Shown here one piece after another: positions 43,138 to 59,614 of a DNA stretch of 64,000 nt (positions are counted from its first letter, which is position 1; every line of letters begins with the position of its first letter). The translations under genes were made by a program, and so were the position numbers. The DNA is from Dasypus novemcinctus (taxonomy: Eukaryota > Chordata > Mammalia > Cingulata > Dasypodidae): the NCBI RefSeq assembly GCF_030445035.2, contig NC_080694.1, forward strand, positions 75,345,147-75,409,146. The letters run 5' to 3'. The notes beneath the pieces were generated by a model. The model was given only the letters and a program-made list of their open reading frames with translations. It was not told where the DNA came from and made no database searches.

Positions 43138-44890
43138 TGCATTCTGTTCATGTATAGTGTCTCATTCACTGAATAGAAAATTTTCTTGGAGGATACTATA
43201 TGTATTTTAAATGTTTTCAGTGACTCAGTAACATTGGATTGTTCCATTTTAAACATACACTCCTCTATCTCCTCCAGGTAAACTGAGGTGGGCTATGAAT
43301 GACACATGGGGAGAACGGGGCACATCAGGGACAGAGCGCACCCCTCGTGCGTCCCCTCTCTCCACCCACTCCTCATTTCCCCTCCATCCTCCGCGGCAGC
43401 AGTACCTGAAGCGACGCCCACATGCCCTGCTCCCGGCCCTGCCCTTGCCCCTGCCCCTGAGCAGGCAGCGGTGTTTCCTCCTCCACGCCCCAGTGGGAGC
43501 TGAGCCCGGCCGCACCGTCCTGCTTCAAGGGCTGCAAATGCATCTCGGGGCTCCGGCCAGCAGGACGCACGTTTTGCTTAAGGCCCAAATCCTCCAGTCC
43601 GCTTGCTCAGCAGTCTGCCCAGGAGCGCCCTGCTTCTCCGGAGCCCTGCGAGCCCGAGCCATCCTTGTGCTGCCGCGTTGAGCAAGTACCTAGTGCCAGC
43701 TCCAGGCAACTTGATGAAAGTGGTTTTGCCAAACCATTGTGGAAAACGGCCTTGCAGCTGGTCCTGGTGGAGTCGCAGCCACCGCCGGCCTGTCCGGGGG
43801 GGTACTCACTCTGCGGCAGGGCAGGTGGGGGTGTCCCCAGCTGTCGGGTCTGAGGACCCAGCTGCATTTCCAGAGCTCTTCCCCTTGCCCGAGTTCTCCT
43901 GCAGAACGGGCCCTGTGCAGCAGAAGTCCGGGTTCTGTGCGGCTCGGGCCATTCCCGTCCTGGGCTGAGGGCGCGCACAGGTCACCACCTGGATTTCCAC
44001 GCAGGCAGAGGGACGCGTCTGCGGATGACTGAGGAGAGGGGACAGGTCCCTGCTGCGATGGGGCTGCCGGCCTCGACTTGGGCCCCTCCCTCCCCCAAAG
44101 ACTAGCCGTCTCAGCGGGTTCCGAGCTCAGTTCACGGGATGACCACAGGCTGGCTCTTCACTGGGCTTCGTGGACCTGACCCGGGCTCTCCTCCTCCGTG
44201 GAGGGCCTGGAGGCCTCTCTCATCTCCTCAGCTCCCTGCTGGTCAGGAGCTGAGGCCCAGTGACCGCCCTCAGCACAGCAGCTGGTGGGGACTGCAGCCC
44301 CGTGCTGTCCTTCGCCCAGACAAGCAGAGCCCTCTGCCTCTCCCTGCGGGGCAGGAACTCCTGGGACAGTGAGGAGGGGGCAGGTGGCTGCTCCAGGCTT
44401 CGCAGGGCCCAGGGTTGTGCGCCCATCTGAAGGTGGATGTGAATTTGGAGAAAACGTCAAGTCCTGTGGACTTCTTGATTGATGACCTCATCCATCTTTC
44501 TGAGAGGCAGTGGAGTAATATTTTTAAAGGTATTTTCATTTTAAATATTATGTCAAAACCCAGGTCACATTTTTATTTATTATGCACAAGAAAGGTAAAT
44601 CGTTTTACAAAAAATCTAGAGTTGGGAACTCTGGGAAAGATATTGAAATACACAAATGCTTCTCTCTTTAAGGTATGATATACTTTGTAACTATAGGTGG
44701 TATTTTATGTGGAATCTGTAAATAAAAAAGGTATTTAAATTAAAGGGGAGCTTTTTGTAGAAGGACCAAATGTTCTCTTATAAATGTACTGAGGAATACC
44801 TCGCTCTTTGAAATTCACTAGGATTTTTATGAGTAATTTTTATTACAAGATTCTTTTTTCGTCTTGAATTGTAAAAAAAAAAAAAGCCCT
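43138..44890. other. Unassigned low-copy DNA, GC-rich at 43.3-44.4 kb
   Basis: No exon, domain or repeat family recognised. 43300-44450 has CpG-rich stretches and open frames on both strands with no conserved motif. From 44460 it is AT-rich. Confidence 0.4.
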
Positions 44891-44894
44891 GTTC

Positions 44895-45000
44895 AAAGGG
44901 GAGCTGAGGTAGCTCAAGTGGTTGAGCTCCTGCTTCCCACATATGAGATGTTCTGGGATCAATCCTAGGACCTCCTTAAAAATAAAAAGACAAAAACACA
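44895..45000 (+). mobile_element. Short tRNA-derived SINE, + strand
   Basis: gggagctgaggtagctcaag (A-box part) and ctgggatcaatcctagg (B-box part), then an A-rich tail. Same short type as 6.06 kb. Confidence 0.65.
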
Positions 45001-45009
45001 CTGTATGAA

Positions 45010-45182
45010 GACATCACAAGGAAACTACAGACCCACATTCCTTATGAAGGCAGATGCAAAAATCCTCAACAAAATACCATCAAAGAGAATCCAGCAGCAT
45101 ATTAAAAAGATTGTACACCATGACCAAGTGAGAGTTGTCCTAAGAATGCAAGGTTGGTTTAACTTCAAAATCCGTTAGCAGA
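45010..45182 (+). mobile_element. L1 ORF2 fragment, + strand
   Basis: A near-continuous translation includes [20 protein letters not shown], then VHHDQV and QGWFNF, which is the L1 reverse-transcriptase block also seen on the minus strand at 12.6-12.75 kb. Confidence 0.85.
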
Positions 45183-46937
45183 GGGCAGGTATTATTCCAG
45201 TGCTAAGGGTCAGCGGTGGGGCTAGAAGGAGGTGGGAGTTTTCCTTTTGGAGCAATGAAAACGCTCTGAAATGGACTGTGCTGATGGCAGCACAACTCTG
45301 CGAGGAAACTGAGAGCCACTTTGCCTGGATTGTCCAAGGCAGGGGGCCGTATAACAAGGCAAACCCCATGGAGAATGACGGGCTGAGACTCACAGGACAA
45401 ATATGAGACTATTCCCTCGAGCTAACACCACCAATGCCTGGTGTTGATAATAGGATGGTTTGTAGGAAAATAGACCAAATCAAAGCCATGGGTGACAGGC
45501 AGCAGCATGGCGACGTGTTCTTTCATCACTTGTAAGCAACGCGTCACAGGAAGTAAGGTGCTGCTGGGACGGCGTGTGGGATCCTGTATGGTAGGCAGGA
45601 CGGTCTTGTTAACTCACAACTTCTCAAATGAAAGAAATAAAAACGCAGTTAGCAGAGGGTGGGAAGAGGGTGCAGTGGAGGCCGCGGGAATCAGTCCCTC
45701 CCCCAGAACAGCTATTCCACGGGCACGACTGTCTGAGTCAACTCTGGAAACTGCAGGGGCCAGGAGAACACTGCACAGCGTCAGAGACGAGCGAGAGGAG
45801 GTGGCTGGCGACGGCGGTGGATGCCAGGAACCTGCTCTGTCCACGGTCACCGTCGCTGCCCCGCTCTGGCAGCGGACAGCAGGGCCAGAGCTTGCAGGTG
45901 CCGGAAAGGGGCATGAAATGCCACACCCACGCCCCGGACAACTAACAAAACAATGAGGGACCAGCCGTGTCCAAGAGCAAGGAGTGTCTTCAACGGCAAG
46001 CTCAACAGTCCTTTCCTCTGCCCTAACATCTGCCTCCCTTCTCAGCCGGAAGCGGCCAGAGGGACAGTGTCCCAAATCCCTCAAGACAGGAAGGAACAAA
46101 AACAAGGGTGGGTTTATTGTTATTGTAGTTATTATCTTGTGTGAGCTGAGTAACTTGTAACATGGATACAAAAATAATAATAAACACCCCTAAAAAGTAA
46201 CAAGACAAAAAGGGTGAAAGTGTTGTAGGACAGATGTATGTATCTCAAGCACAACTAACCAAAGGAAAACTGACAGAAAATAATATTTTTTAAAACATTA
46301 TAAAAATAAGGTAAAAGATTATGTTTTACAGGGAATGGTTAAAACAATAAAGGAAAGCAAGAGGATGATTAATATAAGTGTCAGGATTTGGTGAGTTACC
46401 TTTAAATCTAGGTCCATATCATCTCTAGCTATTTATCTATTTGTCTGTGTGCATATTTCACATTTTACAGTGTTTCAAATGCAGAGCATTTGAGCCATAT
46501 TTATGCTGTGGTACCATGAAACAAAAACTAAGATGAATAACCTAATTTAGAAGCAGCACAAAGCATAATCCACATAAAACCAAATTCTGCATCACAGCAA
46601 AAAGAAATAACAAATTTCCAGATGACTCATAAAATCCTGCCTGACATACAAAGATAATGAATTTAAGAGGAGTGCAAGAGTGGTAGGCAGGAAGAGGGCA
46701 AGCTCATTTCTTTTCAAAAGAATGGAAGTACAGTTGAGTCCAAAAGATGTAGCTATTTTGGCAAACAAGGTTAAGAAATGAAGAATTTCTTGAGAAATGC
46801 TAGGAAAAGGACTATGTACAGGGTAGATAGCATGTTTTACACAAAGGAAAATTTTTCAACAGTAATAACCAAACTCTTGTACCCCAAACACAGTGTCTAA
46901 AAACGAAAAAGTAGAAACAATCTAAATATCCATCAAT
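45183..46937. other. Unassigned low-copy DNA
   Basis: No gene recognised. 45480-46050 is GC-moderate; 46100-46930 is AT-rich, possibly with decayed L1 at its right end. Confidence 0.4.
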
Positions 46938-47262
46938 AGGGAAGTGGATGTGGCTTAACTGGTAAGAGTGTCTGCCTACTATATGGGAGATCCAGGGTTC
47001 AAAACCAGGGCCTCCTGACCCATGTGGTGAGCTGGGCTACGTGCAGGGGTGTCCCCCATGTAGGGGAGCCCCATGCACAAGGAGTGCGCCCTGCAAGGAG
47101 AGCCGCCCCACGTGGAAAAAGCACAGCCTATCCAGGAATGGCGCCACACACACAGAGAGCTGACGCAGCAGGATGATGTAACAAAATAGACACAGATTCC
47201 CAGTGCCACTGACAAGAATGCAAGCGGACACAGAAGAGCACCCAGCGAATGGACACAGCCGG
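46938..47262 (+). mobile_element. DAS-type SINE, + strand
   Basis: Head gggaagtggatgtggcttaa, B-box gggttcaaaac near 46995, body with gtaggggagccccatgcaca. The A-rich tail is missing: the copy ends near gcgaatggacacagc. Confidence 0.85.
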
Positions 47263-47469
47263 GAACGACGTGGGAATCCGCTTCCAGGCCTGCCCGCGCC
47301 AGGATGTGCCCTCCAGGCGAAAGCAGCTGAGCACAGAGCGGCAGGAGACGCCCACGGCTTCCCATTGCATTACTATGAGCCAAATATATGTGTAACATAT
47401 CGTATGATTTTTTAAAAATGTTTAGGCATCCAGTATATTTAATCGAGAAAGGTATGTTTTTATTCAACT

Positions 47470-51975
<4,506 letters not shown>

Positions 51976-52142
51976 CTAAAAATACATTTTTTGTTGTTTA
52001 TTTCTGCCCCTGCCAGCTCCCTCATTTGCCTGCTCGTTGGTTTCTTTGTTGTTGTTTCTCTTTTTTTCCTTTAGGAGGCCTGGAAACAACCTGGACCTCC
52101 CGTGTAGGAGGCACGTGGCCACCCACTTGAGCCACATCCACT
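51976..52142 (-). mobile_element. tRNA-derived SINE, antisense (cluster copy 1)
   Basis: Right end gagccacatccactccct is the complement of a SINE head. The body is gttggtttctttgttgttgt with aggaggcctggaaacaacct. Confidence 0.65.
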
Positions 52143-52370
52143 CCCTACTCATTTGTTTTTGATCATTGTCTGCTCCCTGTCTTGCTCATTGGTGTTTTTT
52201 TGCTCATCATTTTTCCTCTTTGTCCACTGGTTGTTTTGCTTGACGTCTGCTCGTTGTCTGCTGGTTGTTGTTTTTAGTCTTCTTTTAGGAGGCACCGGGA
52301 ACCAAACCCAGGACATCCCATGTGGGACATATGTGCTCAAGTGCTTGATCTGCTTTGCTCCCTGTATTTA
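52143..52370 (-). mobile_element. tRNA-derived SINE, antisense (cluster copy 2)
   Basis: Body with repeated tgctcattg / ctgctcgttgtctgctggttg; B-box complement gggaaccaaacccagg near 52300; head complement at the right end. Confidence 0.7.
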
Positions 52371-52373
52371 CTT

Positions 52374-52735
52374 TTTTTAAAGGTTTATTTTATTTATTTA
52401 CCCCCCCCCCGCCGTTTGGGGTCACTGTCTGCTCTCCGTGTCGATTTGCTGTGTGCTCTCCCTGTCTGCTCACCTTCCTTAGGTGGCATCAGGAACCAAA
52501 CCCGGGCCCTCCCCTGTGGAAGGAGGAGCTCAATCACCTGGGCCACCTCAGCTCCCTGGTTTATTGTCTCTCTCTGTCTTTCCTCTCTGTGTCTCTTTTC
52601 TTGCATCTTCTTGTTGCTCAGCTCGCCGTGCCTGCCCCCTGTGCCAGCTCGCCTTCTCTAGGAGCCACTGGAAACTGAACCTGGACCTCCCACGTGGTCA
52701 GCAGAAACCCACTTGCTGGAGCCACATGCACTACC
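52374..52735 (-). mobile_element. tRNA-derived SINE, antisense (cluster copy 3, possibly two fused)
   Basis: The reversed tail tttaaaggtttattttattt is followed by B-box complements near 52500 (ggaaccaaacccggg) and 52675 (ggaaactgaacctgg), so two SINE heads may be present. Confidence 0.65.
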
Positions 52736-52747
52736 CCTCTATTCACT

Positions 52748-53118
52748 TTTTATTTTTAAGATTTATTTATTTATCCCCACCGCCCGTTGTCTGCTCTCTG
52801 TGTCCATTCACTGTGTGTTCTTCTGTGTCCACTTGTATTCTTGTCAGCGGCACCTGGAATCTTGTTTTGTTGCATCATCTCGCTGTGTAAGCTCTCCATG
52901 TGTGTGGCACCACTCCTGGGCGAGCTGCAGTTTTGCTCTGGGCAGCTCTCCTTGTGCAAGGGGCACCCTTACATGGGGGCATCCCTGTGTGGGCCAGCAC
53001 TCTCTACATGTACAAGCACTGTGTGTGGGCCAGCTCACCACACGAGCCAGGAGGCCCTGGGTATCGAACCCTTGGACCTCCCATATGGTAGGCGGACGCT
53101 CTATCTGTTGAGCCACAT
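52748..53118 (-). mobile_element. DAS-type SINE, antisense (cluster copy 4)
   Basis: Reversed tail tttttaagatttatttattt, body as in the 46.9-kb copy, B-box complement gggtatcgaacccttgg near 53065, head complement gttgagccacattg. Confidence 0.85.
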
Positions 53119-53144
53119 TGAATTCTATTTACTTTTTTTTTTAA

Positions 53145-53562
53145 AAAAAAAAGATTTATTTATTTATTTCTCTCCCCTTCCCCTGCCCCCCCAGTTGTCT
53201 GTTTTCTGTGTCTATTTGCTGCGTGTTCTTTGCCCACTTGCATTGTTGTCAGTGGCACTGGGAATCTGTGTCTCTTTTTTGTTGCGTCATCTTGCTGTGT
53301 CAGCTCTCCGTGTGTGGGGCACCACTCCTGGGCAGGCTGCACTTTCTTTCGCACTGGGCGCTTCTCCTTACGGGGCGCACTCCTTGGCGTGGGGCTCCCC
53401 TACGTGAGGGACACCCCTGCGTGGCACAGCACTCCTTGCGTGCATCAGCACTGCGCATGGGCCAGCCCCACACGGGTCAAGGAGGCCCGGGGTTTGAACC
53501 GTGGACCTCCCATGTGGTAGACGGACGCCCTAACCACTGGGCCAAGTCCGCTTCCCCCTCTC
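53145..53562 (-). mobile_element. DAS-type SINE, antisense (cluster copy 5)
   Basis: Best copy of the cluster. Reversed AAATAAATAAATC tail at 53152-53170, complement of the B-box ggtttgaaccgtgg near 53490, head ending ggccaagtccgcttcccc. Confidence 0.92.
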
Positions 53563-53639
53563 TGTTTACTTTTAAAGGTTACTTGTTCTCCTACAAGTGT
53601 TTGACAAACCCTCTATTTGAGATGCATTTTCTATAATAA

Positions 53640-54670
53640 TAAAATATTGTCTTTTATGAAAAAAAATTTTTTTAATGGAAAGGGTACAACAAAAGATTTT
53701 CAGGCAAATAAAAAATAGGAAATGATAGCAATCCAGGGAAAAGGGTTAAAATCCCAAAACCTCACTGAAGAACAGACTGTGGGCATACTGGACAAGGACT
53801 TTAAAAAAATAATTTTCAATATGCCCAAGAAGATGAAGGAAAATAAAGAGAAAAAAAAAAAAACAAAGGAAAACAATGGTTGGTCAATATGAGAATCTCA
53901 ACAGAGATAAAACTTTTAAAAAGTAACCAAACAGAATTACTGGAGTTGAAGACCACAAAAACTGAAATGAAAATGCCGGGAGGAGTTTCAACAGCAGATT
54001 AGAGCTGGCAGAAGAAAAGAGCAGTGAACCCCAAGACAAGACAACTGAAATGAGTCAGGCTGAGGAGCAGAAGGAAAATATAATTATAAAAAGCAAAAAT
54101 AGCCCAAGAGACTTCTCAGGTGCAATCCAGTGCACCAATACATGCAATCTGGGGGTCCCAGGATGAGAAGGAGAGAAGGGGGCAGAAGGAATTTCAAAGG
54201 TATAATGACAGAGAACTACCAGAACATAGCAAAAGACATGAATGGACACATCCTAGAAGACCAGAGAACACCACACAGAAGAACTTGAAGAAAAATCTGC
54301 CCCTTCACGTTCTGATTAAACTGTTGAGTGCAAAGGAGAAAGAGAGAATCTAAAAGCTGCAAGAGCAAAGCAACGAGTCTCCATCAGATTAAGTGCGGAT
54401 TTCTCATAGAAAGTCACGAAGGCACAAAGGCAGTGGGTTGTAATACTTAAAGTGCTGAAAGAGAACAGTGGTCACCCAAGAACTTCATGTCCAGTGAAGT
54501 GTTCTTTCAGTCATGTGGTTTTTGATGAGACTTAAGCCCACCCTGGTGGGGCTGGAACAGTGTGCTCACCAAACGGTGCTGGGAGAAGTGGGTATCCACA
54601 CCCAAAAGAAAGAAAGAGCACCCCCACCGCACACCTCATAAAAAACATCCAGGATGAATCAGGACTTAAA
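53640..54670 (+). mobile_element. Rearranged L1, + strand, interrupted by ERV-B
   Basis: 54120-54480 resembles the L1 ORF1 C-terminal domain (VLIKLLSAKEKERI, then SIRLSADFS and VLKENSGHPR). From about 54500 it jumps to the ORF2 C-terminal region (tggaacagtgtgctcaccaa ... acacccaaaagaaag). The 3' part resumes at 61819 after the provirus. Either an internal deletion or a HAL1-like structure explains the jump. Confidence 0.7.
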
Positions 54671-55100
54671 TGTGGGACACAAACGCATGTTGTTTCCATG
54701 GAAGCAAGTTACTTCCTTGACCACTGAGTCAAGCTGTCCCTTATGATTATTGGTGCAAATCACAATCATGGCTGGGAAAGCACACCTGCAGGCAGAGCAA
54801 TAACATAAAGAACAGAACGACCTGAGTAACAAGATTTATGAGTATAGTTATTGATTTTTATAATAATAGTTCCAGTAAAGTTTGTTGGTGTTCATCAATC
54901 ACTAGTTAATATAGAATGAGGTAAGGGTAGCAGGTAACTTGATTTTGTGCTGAATGTCACATATGTTAGGGGTATATATACTAGCCCCTTGACTCAATAA
55001 AGTTGTCTGATGAGCTTGAGAAATCAATGCTCTCAGATCCCCTGAACCCAATCTTTCTTTGTCTTTCATTCCCGATACCCTCGGGTCACTGACTCCTACA
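54671..55100 (+). repeat. ERV-B 5' LTR
   Basis: 430 bp. TATA-like tatatata at 54973-54980 and AATAAA at 54996-55001 are closely spaced, so R is short. Preceded by target-site cttaaa. Confidence 0.93.
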
Positions 55101-55102
55101 GG

Positions 55103-55121
55103 TGGCGCCCAAACGTGGGGC
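55103..55121 (+). other. ERV-B primer binding site (tRNA-Lys type)
   Basis: tggcgcccaaacgtggggc, two bases inside the LTR, matches the lysine-1,2 tRNA 3' end with one extra A. Confidence 0.88.
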
Positions 55122-55288
55122 CCGAGGCAGAGGATTCATCAAGACATGGCAGTGTAGAATCTTCCACCTCTGGATCGGGAACGCGGAAAGCTGAAAAGCC
55201 TTTTTTAAGGTAAGGAGCATCAAAATTAATTAACCCAGGTAGATTGCTGCTTCATATTACTAAGTTTTGCTTCCGCTAGCATCAGGGT

Positions 55289-56071
55289 ATGGGTAATCAG
55301 CCAGGATGCTTGGAAGAATGTTCACAAGTTTTGAAAATGCTTTTACATACGGTTGGTGTCACAATAAAAAAGGCTGATTTACTTGAGCTTTTTGCCTTAG
55401 TTCAGAAACATTGTTACTGGTTTCAGCCTCAGGGGCGTAATGTTTTAAATTTGAAGCAGTGGAAATGTGTAATGAAAGCTTTAGGAAGAGTATATCAAAG
55501 AGGGGAATCCATTCCTTTATCTGTGTGGGCTTTGTGCCAGCAAATTGCTACTGCCTTAGATCCTTTACTGAAGGAGGATCCTTCTGAAGAAGGAGAGAAA
55601 GATGAAATTACTATATTTTCTAAGCCCATAAGTAAATTCAAAATGAAAGAAAGTAAATTGGAACAGGAACAGGAGGTTGAGGCAAATGGGAACCATCATG
55701 GTTTTTTTTTTTCCTCATCCTAATATTAACCCTTTCATCAAAAAAAAAAAAGCCCAGTGAAGTGTCCTAATGAAATATCTTCTGTGTATCCAGTACAACC
55801 CTCTGCACCTACTGAATTGCCTTCTGTTACTAAGCCTAAATTAGAAATGTTTTCAGATGTTGCCGATGCTTTGCCTTATATTAAACAATTATTATCTGCT
55901 TTCCCTGTAACATTACATGCGATACCATCAGATACAAAGAATCTGCAAGGGGGTGTCAAGTTTCATCCTGAGCTAAAAACTTTTAAACCATTGAAAGATT
56001 TAAAAAGGGCAAAGATACTAAATAATGTCCTTGTTAGTGAAATCAGGCTTCTAAGAAAACTCTCTGTTTAA
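55289..56071 (+). pseudogene. ERV-B gag 5' part (matrix and following region)
   Basis: Starts Met-Gly-Asn (myristoylation-type) at 55289. A frame of 144 codons holds a betaretroviral matrix-like region with acidic sequence at its end. It ends in a T-run and A-run (55700-55752), where a frame change brings in a second frame, 55757-56071, with FHPELKTFKPLKDLKRA, similar to the capsid start. After about 56071 all gag similarity stops: no capsid body, no zinc knuckle, no protease. A splice-donor-like aaggtaagg lies at 55207-55215. Confidence 0.8.
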
Positions 56072-58380
56072 GTGTTAACTAAGATAAGGAAACTATTCTG
56101 GCAGCAACTCTGCAACCCCCCTGCTGTCTACATGACAATGTAGCTGTGGGCTAGTGGGGGTTAATAAGAGTTAAGCCACTGAAAAAAGAGAAAAACATGG
56201 CACATTGGTGTTCTGTTTTATTTCCATGCTAATTCTAATTGGGCTTATTTAACCAAGATAATAAAATTAGTACAAAATTTTTATCAAGGTTTAAAAGGGA
56301 ATTTTCAGTTTTAAATCAATAGTTTACTCCTGAACTTCAAGTCTCAGTATAGTCTTACAGAGTAATAATCCAAAAATGTGTGTTAACGGTCTGCCTAAAC
56401 TGCTAAATTAGAGTTTTAACTACATTTATGATGCTCAAGTTATCTTAACTGATTGCTGATAACTAGTAAAAATGTTTCCAAGCACAAGCTTGCATGTTAC
56501 AGGCAACATGGATTCCAGAAGAAATCTTAAGAAGTGATATTTAAAATGTGATATAATGGAGAGATTAAAAGCAGCTATACCAAGAAAGTAAGAATTATGA
56601 GTTAATTGTAAACTGTATGTTTCTGTTATTGTGTTGTGATTGTTCTGTTTGTTCGTTCAACGTCAGTGTGTATTTTGATACCTCCAGATGGTAATATAAA
56701 TTAATAAAAATTTATAAAAGAGCTCTATTCAAATGGTCAAAATTTAAATAAGCACTTATATTAATACATATGTTTAAATGTTAATAAGATCTCTACAATG
56801 ATAAAAATTGTGAATCTTGATTAACAAAATTACTATAAGTCTTTTTATAAAAAGTTGTTCTTGCCTACATTGAAATGAACAGCTTATTTTTCTTCACAGG
56901 ATAATATGAATGATGTAAAACTTAAATGAATATTAAGAAGGTTAAAAGTTTGTGAGAATGCTAACTGAAATTTAATAAGTTTTTGCAAAAAAGTGTGTTT
57001 TGCCCTAAAGTAGGATGGCTAATTTTCATAAACTCTTGGAACTTAAATGCATGTGGCAAGTTATAGAAAGTATTGTGGTAAATTTAAGTAAAAAATAATG
57101 TGTTCTGTAAAAGTAAAATTTGTCTTAAAATAATATAATTATAGTCTATATGGTTATAAATAATTATAAAAAGTCTTATGAAGCATTGTTTAAATTAAAG
57201 TGTTTAAGTGGCTAATTCCATAAGGTCATTATTAAACAAACCTGAATTAATAATAATAATAATAATAAAAGATAATTTTATAACAGAACAGCTTGGCTGC
57301 AGCCAGCCTCCTTTGACAACTTGCTTCTAGGAAACTGTTTCTGATATTGCATGCTACTAAGTATTTAAAGTAAAGAAAAGTTTATTATTTTAACAAGCTT
57401 GTTAAGTGTTGACGGTATTATGTTATAAGAAGTTTGCTTGATAACTTCGTATATGGGCTCTTTGAAATGTGTTTTTATTATTAAGGAAACAGGAAATGAT
57501 TTTGTCCTAAGATAAAATGATTGGTTATTAAGAAAGAGTAAAATATGGAACAAAACCTGAGTGAATACTGAAAGTGCAGAAGGTTCGTAGAAAATAAATT
57601 TTTATAATTAAAGTTAAATAAAATTTGATGGGTTTAGCTATAAAATTTTAAAAGCTTTAATATCAAGTAGTATACTAATGCAAAGTTAAAATTTTGTTCT
57701 TTCTCAAAGCCTCTCAAATCATTAATCTGTTTTGGTAAAAGTTTTTATCCTCAATAATCAGTATACAAAGAAAGTCTGTTTTATCAAAATAGCTTCTTGT
57801 GCTTTAACCTCATCATTTCCTTGGTGTTCCAAGAAGGAAAAGTTTTATCTTTTTTAAAGGAACATAATGTTCAAAACTGCTTTCTCAAAATCAAATCCTG
57901 AAAAGTAGCCTTTTATTCCAAACTAATTATAAAAGATTTGTTCTTTTACCTTGAAAGAAAAATTATAAGTTGAATAAAAGGTGTTTTAAAGTGTTATAAA
58001 ATTAACAAGTTTTTTCTTTCCTTTAACCCTCTGGTAATTAAAGTTGTATGAGTAAAAGGTTTCTATAAATGCTTAAAAGTGTATAAAGTTACCAATATTT
58101 CAGCATAATATTAAAAAGAAAAGTACAATGTGGTTAATTATAGTTTTAATTATTATAAAAGACTGCGTGTCACAGAAACAACCTCTTATCATAGATTAAA
58201 GTAACAACACTGTAGTATGCAGCGATCCCAAACACTGCTAGTTGCAAAAAGTTAATGTCCAGCTGTGTTGCTATCACGTTGTTTTAAAACTTGCTAAGAC
58301 TTTCTTTAGTGTCTTCTTAGACAAATCAAGCCAGCTGCATTCCTCTATCTGTAAAAAAACCCAACAATAAACTTTTGCAG
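56072..58380 (+). other. AT-rich non-coding insert inside ERV-B
   Basis: About 2.3 kb with no open frame above about 60 codons on either strand, very AT-rich, with many short motifs built on taaaa/ttaat. It sits exactly where capsid, nucleocapsid, protease and reverse transcriptase should be. I see no L1, SINE or DNA-transposon signature and no LTR boundary inside it. It ends near 58380, where RNase H similarity starts. Origin unknown. Confidence 0.75.
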
Positions 58381-59614
58381 TGCTTTTCAGGGCTATGTGC
58401 ATAGCCCAACTATCTTCTACAGTATTTACTATAGTAATAGTAATAAAAAAGCAGCATACATTACTTCTCGAAAAGAACAGGCTTGGCCGACTCCATTCAC
58501 GTCTGCTCGGCGTACTAAACTTGCTGTCATCATTAAGGTGTTAACAATATTTAAGGAACCTTTGAATATTGTCTCTGATTCTGAATATGTATGCCTTACT
58601 GTTAAGCATATTGAAATGGCTCATATCTTTGTTACTGATGAATTATCTCAACTTTTTGCTGATTTGCAACATCTCATTAGATTAAGACAGCATCCTATTT
58701 ACATTACACATATACATTCTCATACATCTTCGTCTGGTCCTATGACAGCAAGTAATGCTCGAGCTGATTTATTAGTGGGGTGTTTACAAAGTGCTCATGA
58801 TTACCATGCTTTAACTCAATGCTAAAGGCCTGCGAAATAAATATCAAAAGTTAACAAGACTACAAGCACAGGAAATTATTCATACTTGTCCTACCTGTGG
58901 ACCACTAACAGCAGTGCCTTTTCAGGCTGGAACTAATCCCAGAGGCCTGACTCCTAATCAATTATGGCAGATGGATGTTACTCACATTCCATTCTTTGGT
59001 AAACTACGATATGTTCATGTTTGTATTGACACTTATTCTCATTTCATGTGGGCTACTGCTCAAAGTGGGGAACGGTTTCATCATGTTCGCTCACATCTCT
59101 GGTCTGCTTTTGCTGTAATGGGATGCCCTCTAAAAATTAAAACTGATAATGGTCCCTCTTACATTAGTAAATCCTTGCTTCCTTTTGTAGGAAATATGCT
59201 ATTGAACATGTTACCGGCATTCCCCATAATCCTACAGGTCAAGCTATTGTTGAAAGATGCCATCATACTCTCAAGACTATGCTTTTAAAACAAAAAGGGG
59301 GAGATGATGGTATGATATCACCTAAAGATCAATTGGCTAAAGCTTTATTTACCTTAAATTTTCTTAACGTTTATGATTCTATGACACTGGCTGAATGTCA
59401 TTTTGGACATTCTCAAACATCCACAGAAATTGCAGAATCTGAGAATCAACCAGTATTTTGGAAAGATGTTTTAAGTAATGAATGGGAAAAAGGCAGGGTT
59501 AAAGTATGGGGGCTCTTATCAATTCAGAAGATGGAGAAGAAATATGGCTTCTGTAAAAAAGGATTAAACCTAGGACTGAAGAAGCAGAGTCCCTACACAT
59601 ATGGATTCTACTGA
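58381..59614 (+). pseudogene. ERV-B pol 3' part: RNase H end and integrase
   Basis: RNase H C-terminal half at 58397-58825: NIVSDSEYVC carries a catalytic Asp, and ITHIHSHTSSSGP plus NARADLLV form the last conserved block. Integrase follows: CPTCGP zinc-site cysteines near 58890, QMDVTHIPFFG (first Asp) near 58965, TDNGPSYISK (second Asp) near 59140. After a frame change near 59195 the third catalytic residue lies in a GQAIVERCHH block near 59240. The RT is missing. The frame shift makes integrase non-functional as it stands. Confidence 0.88.
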
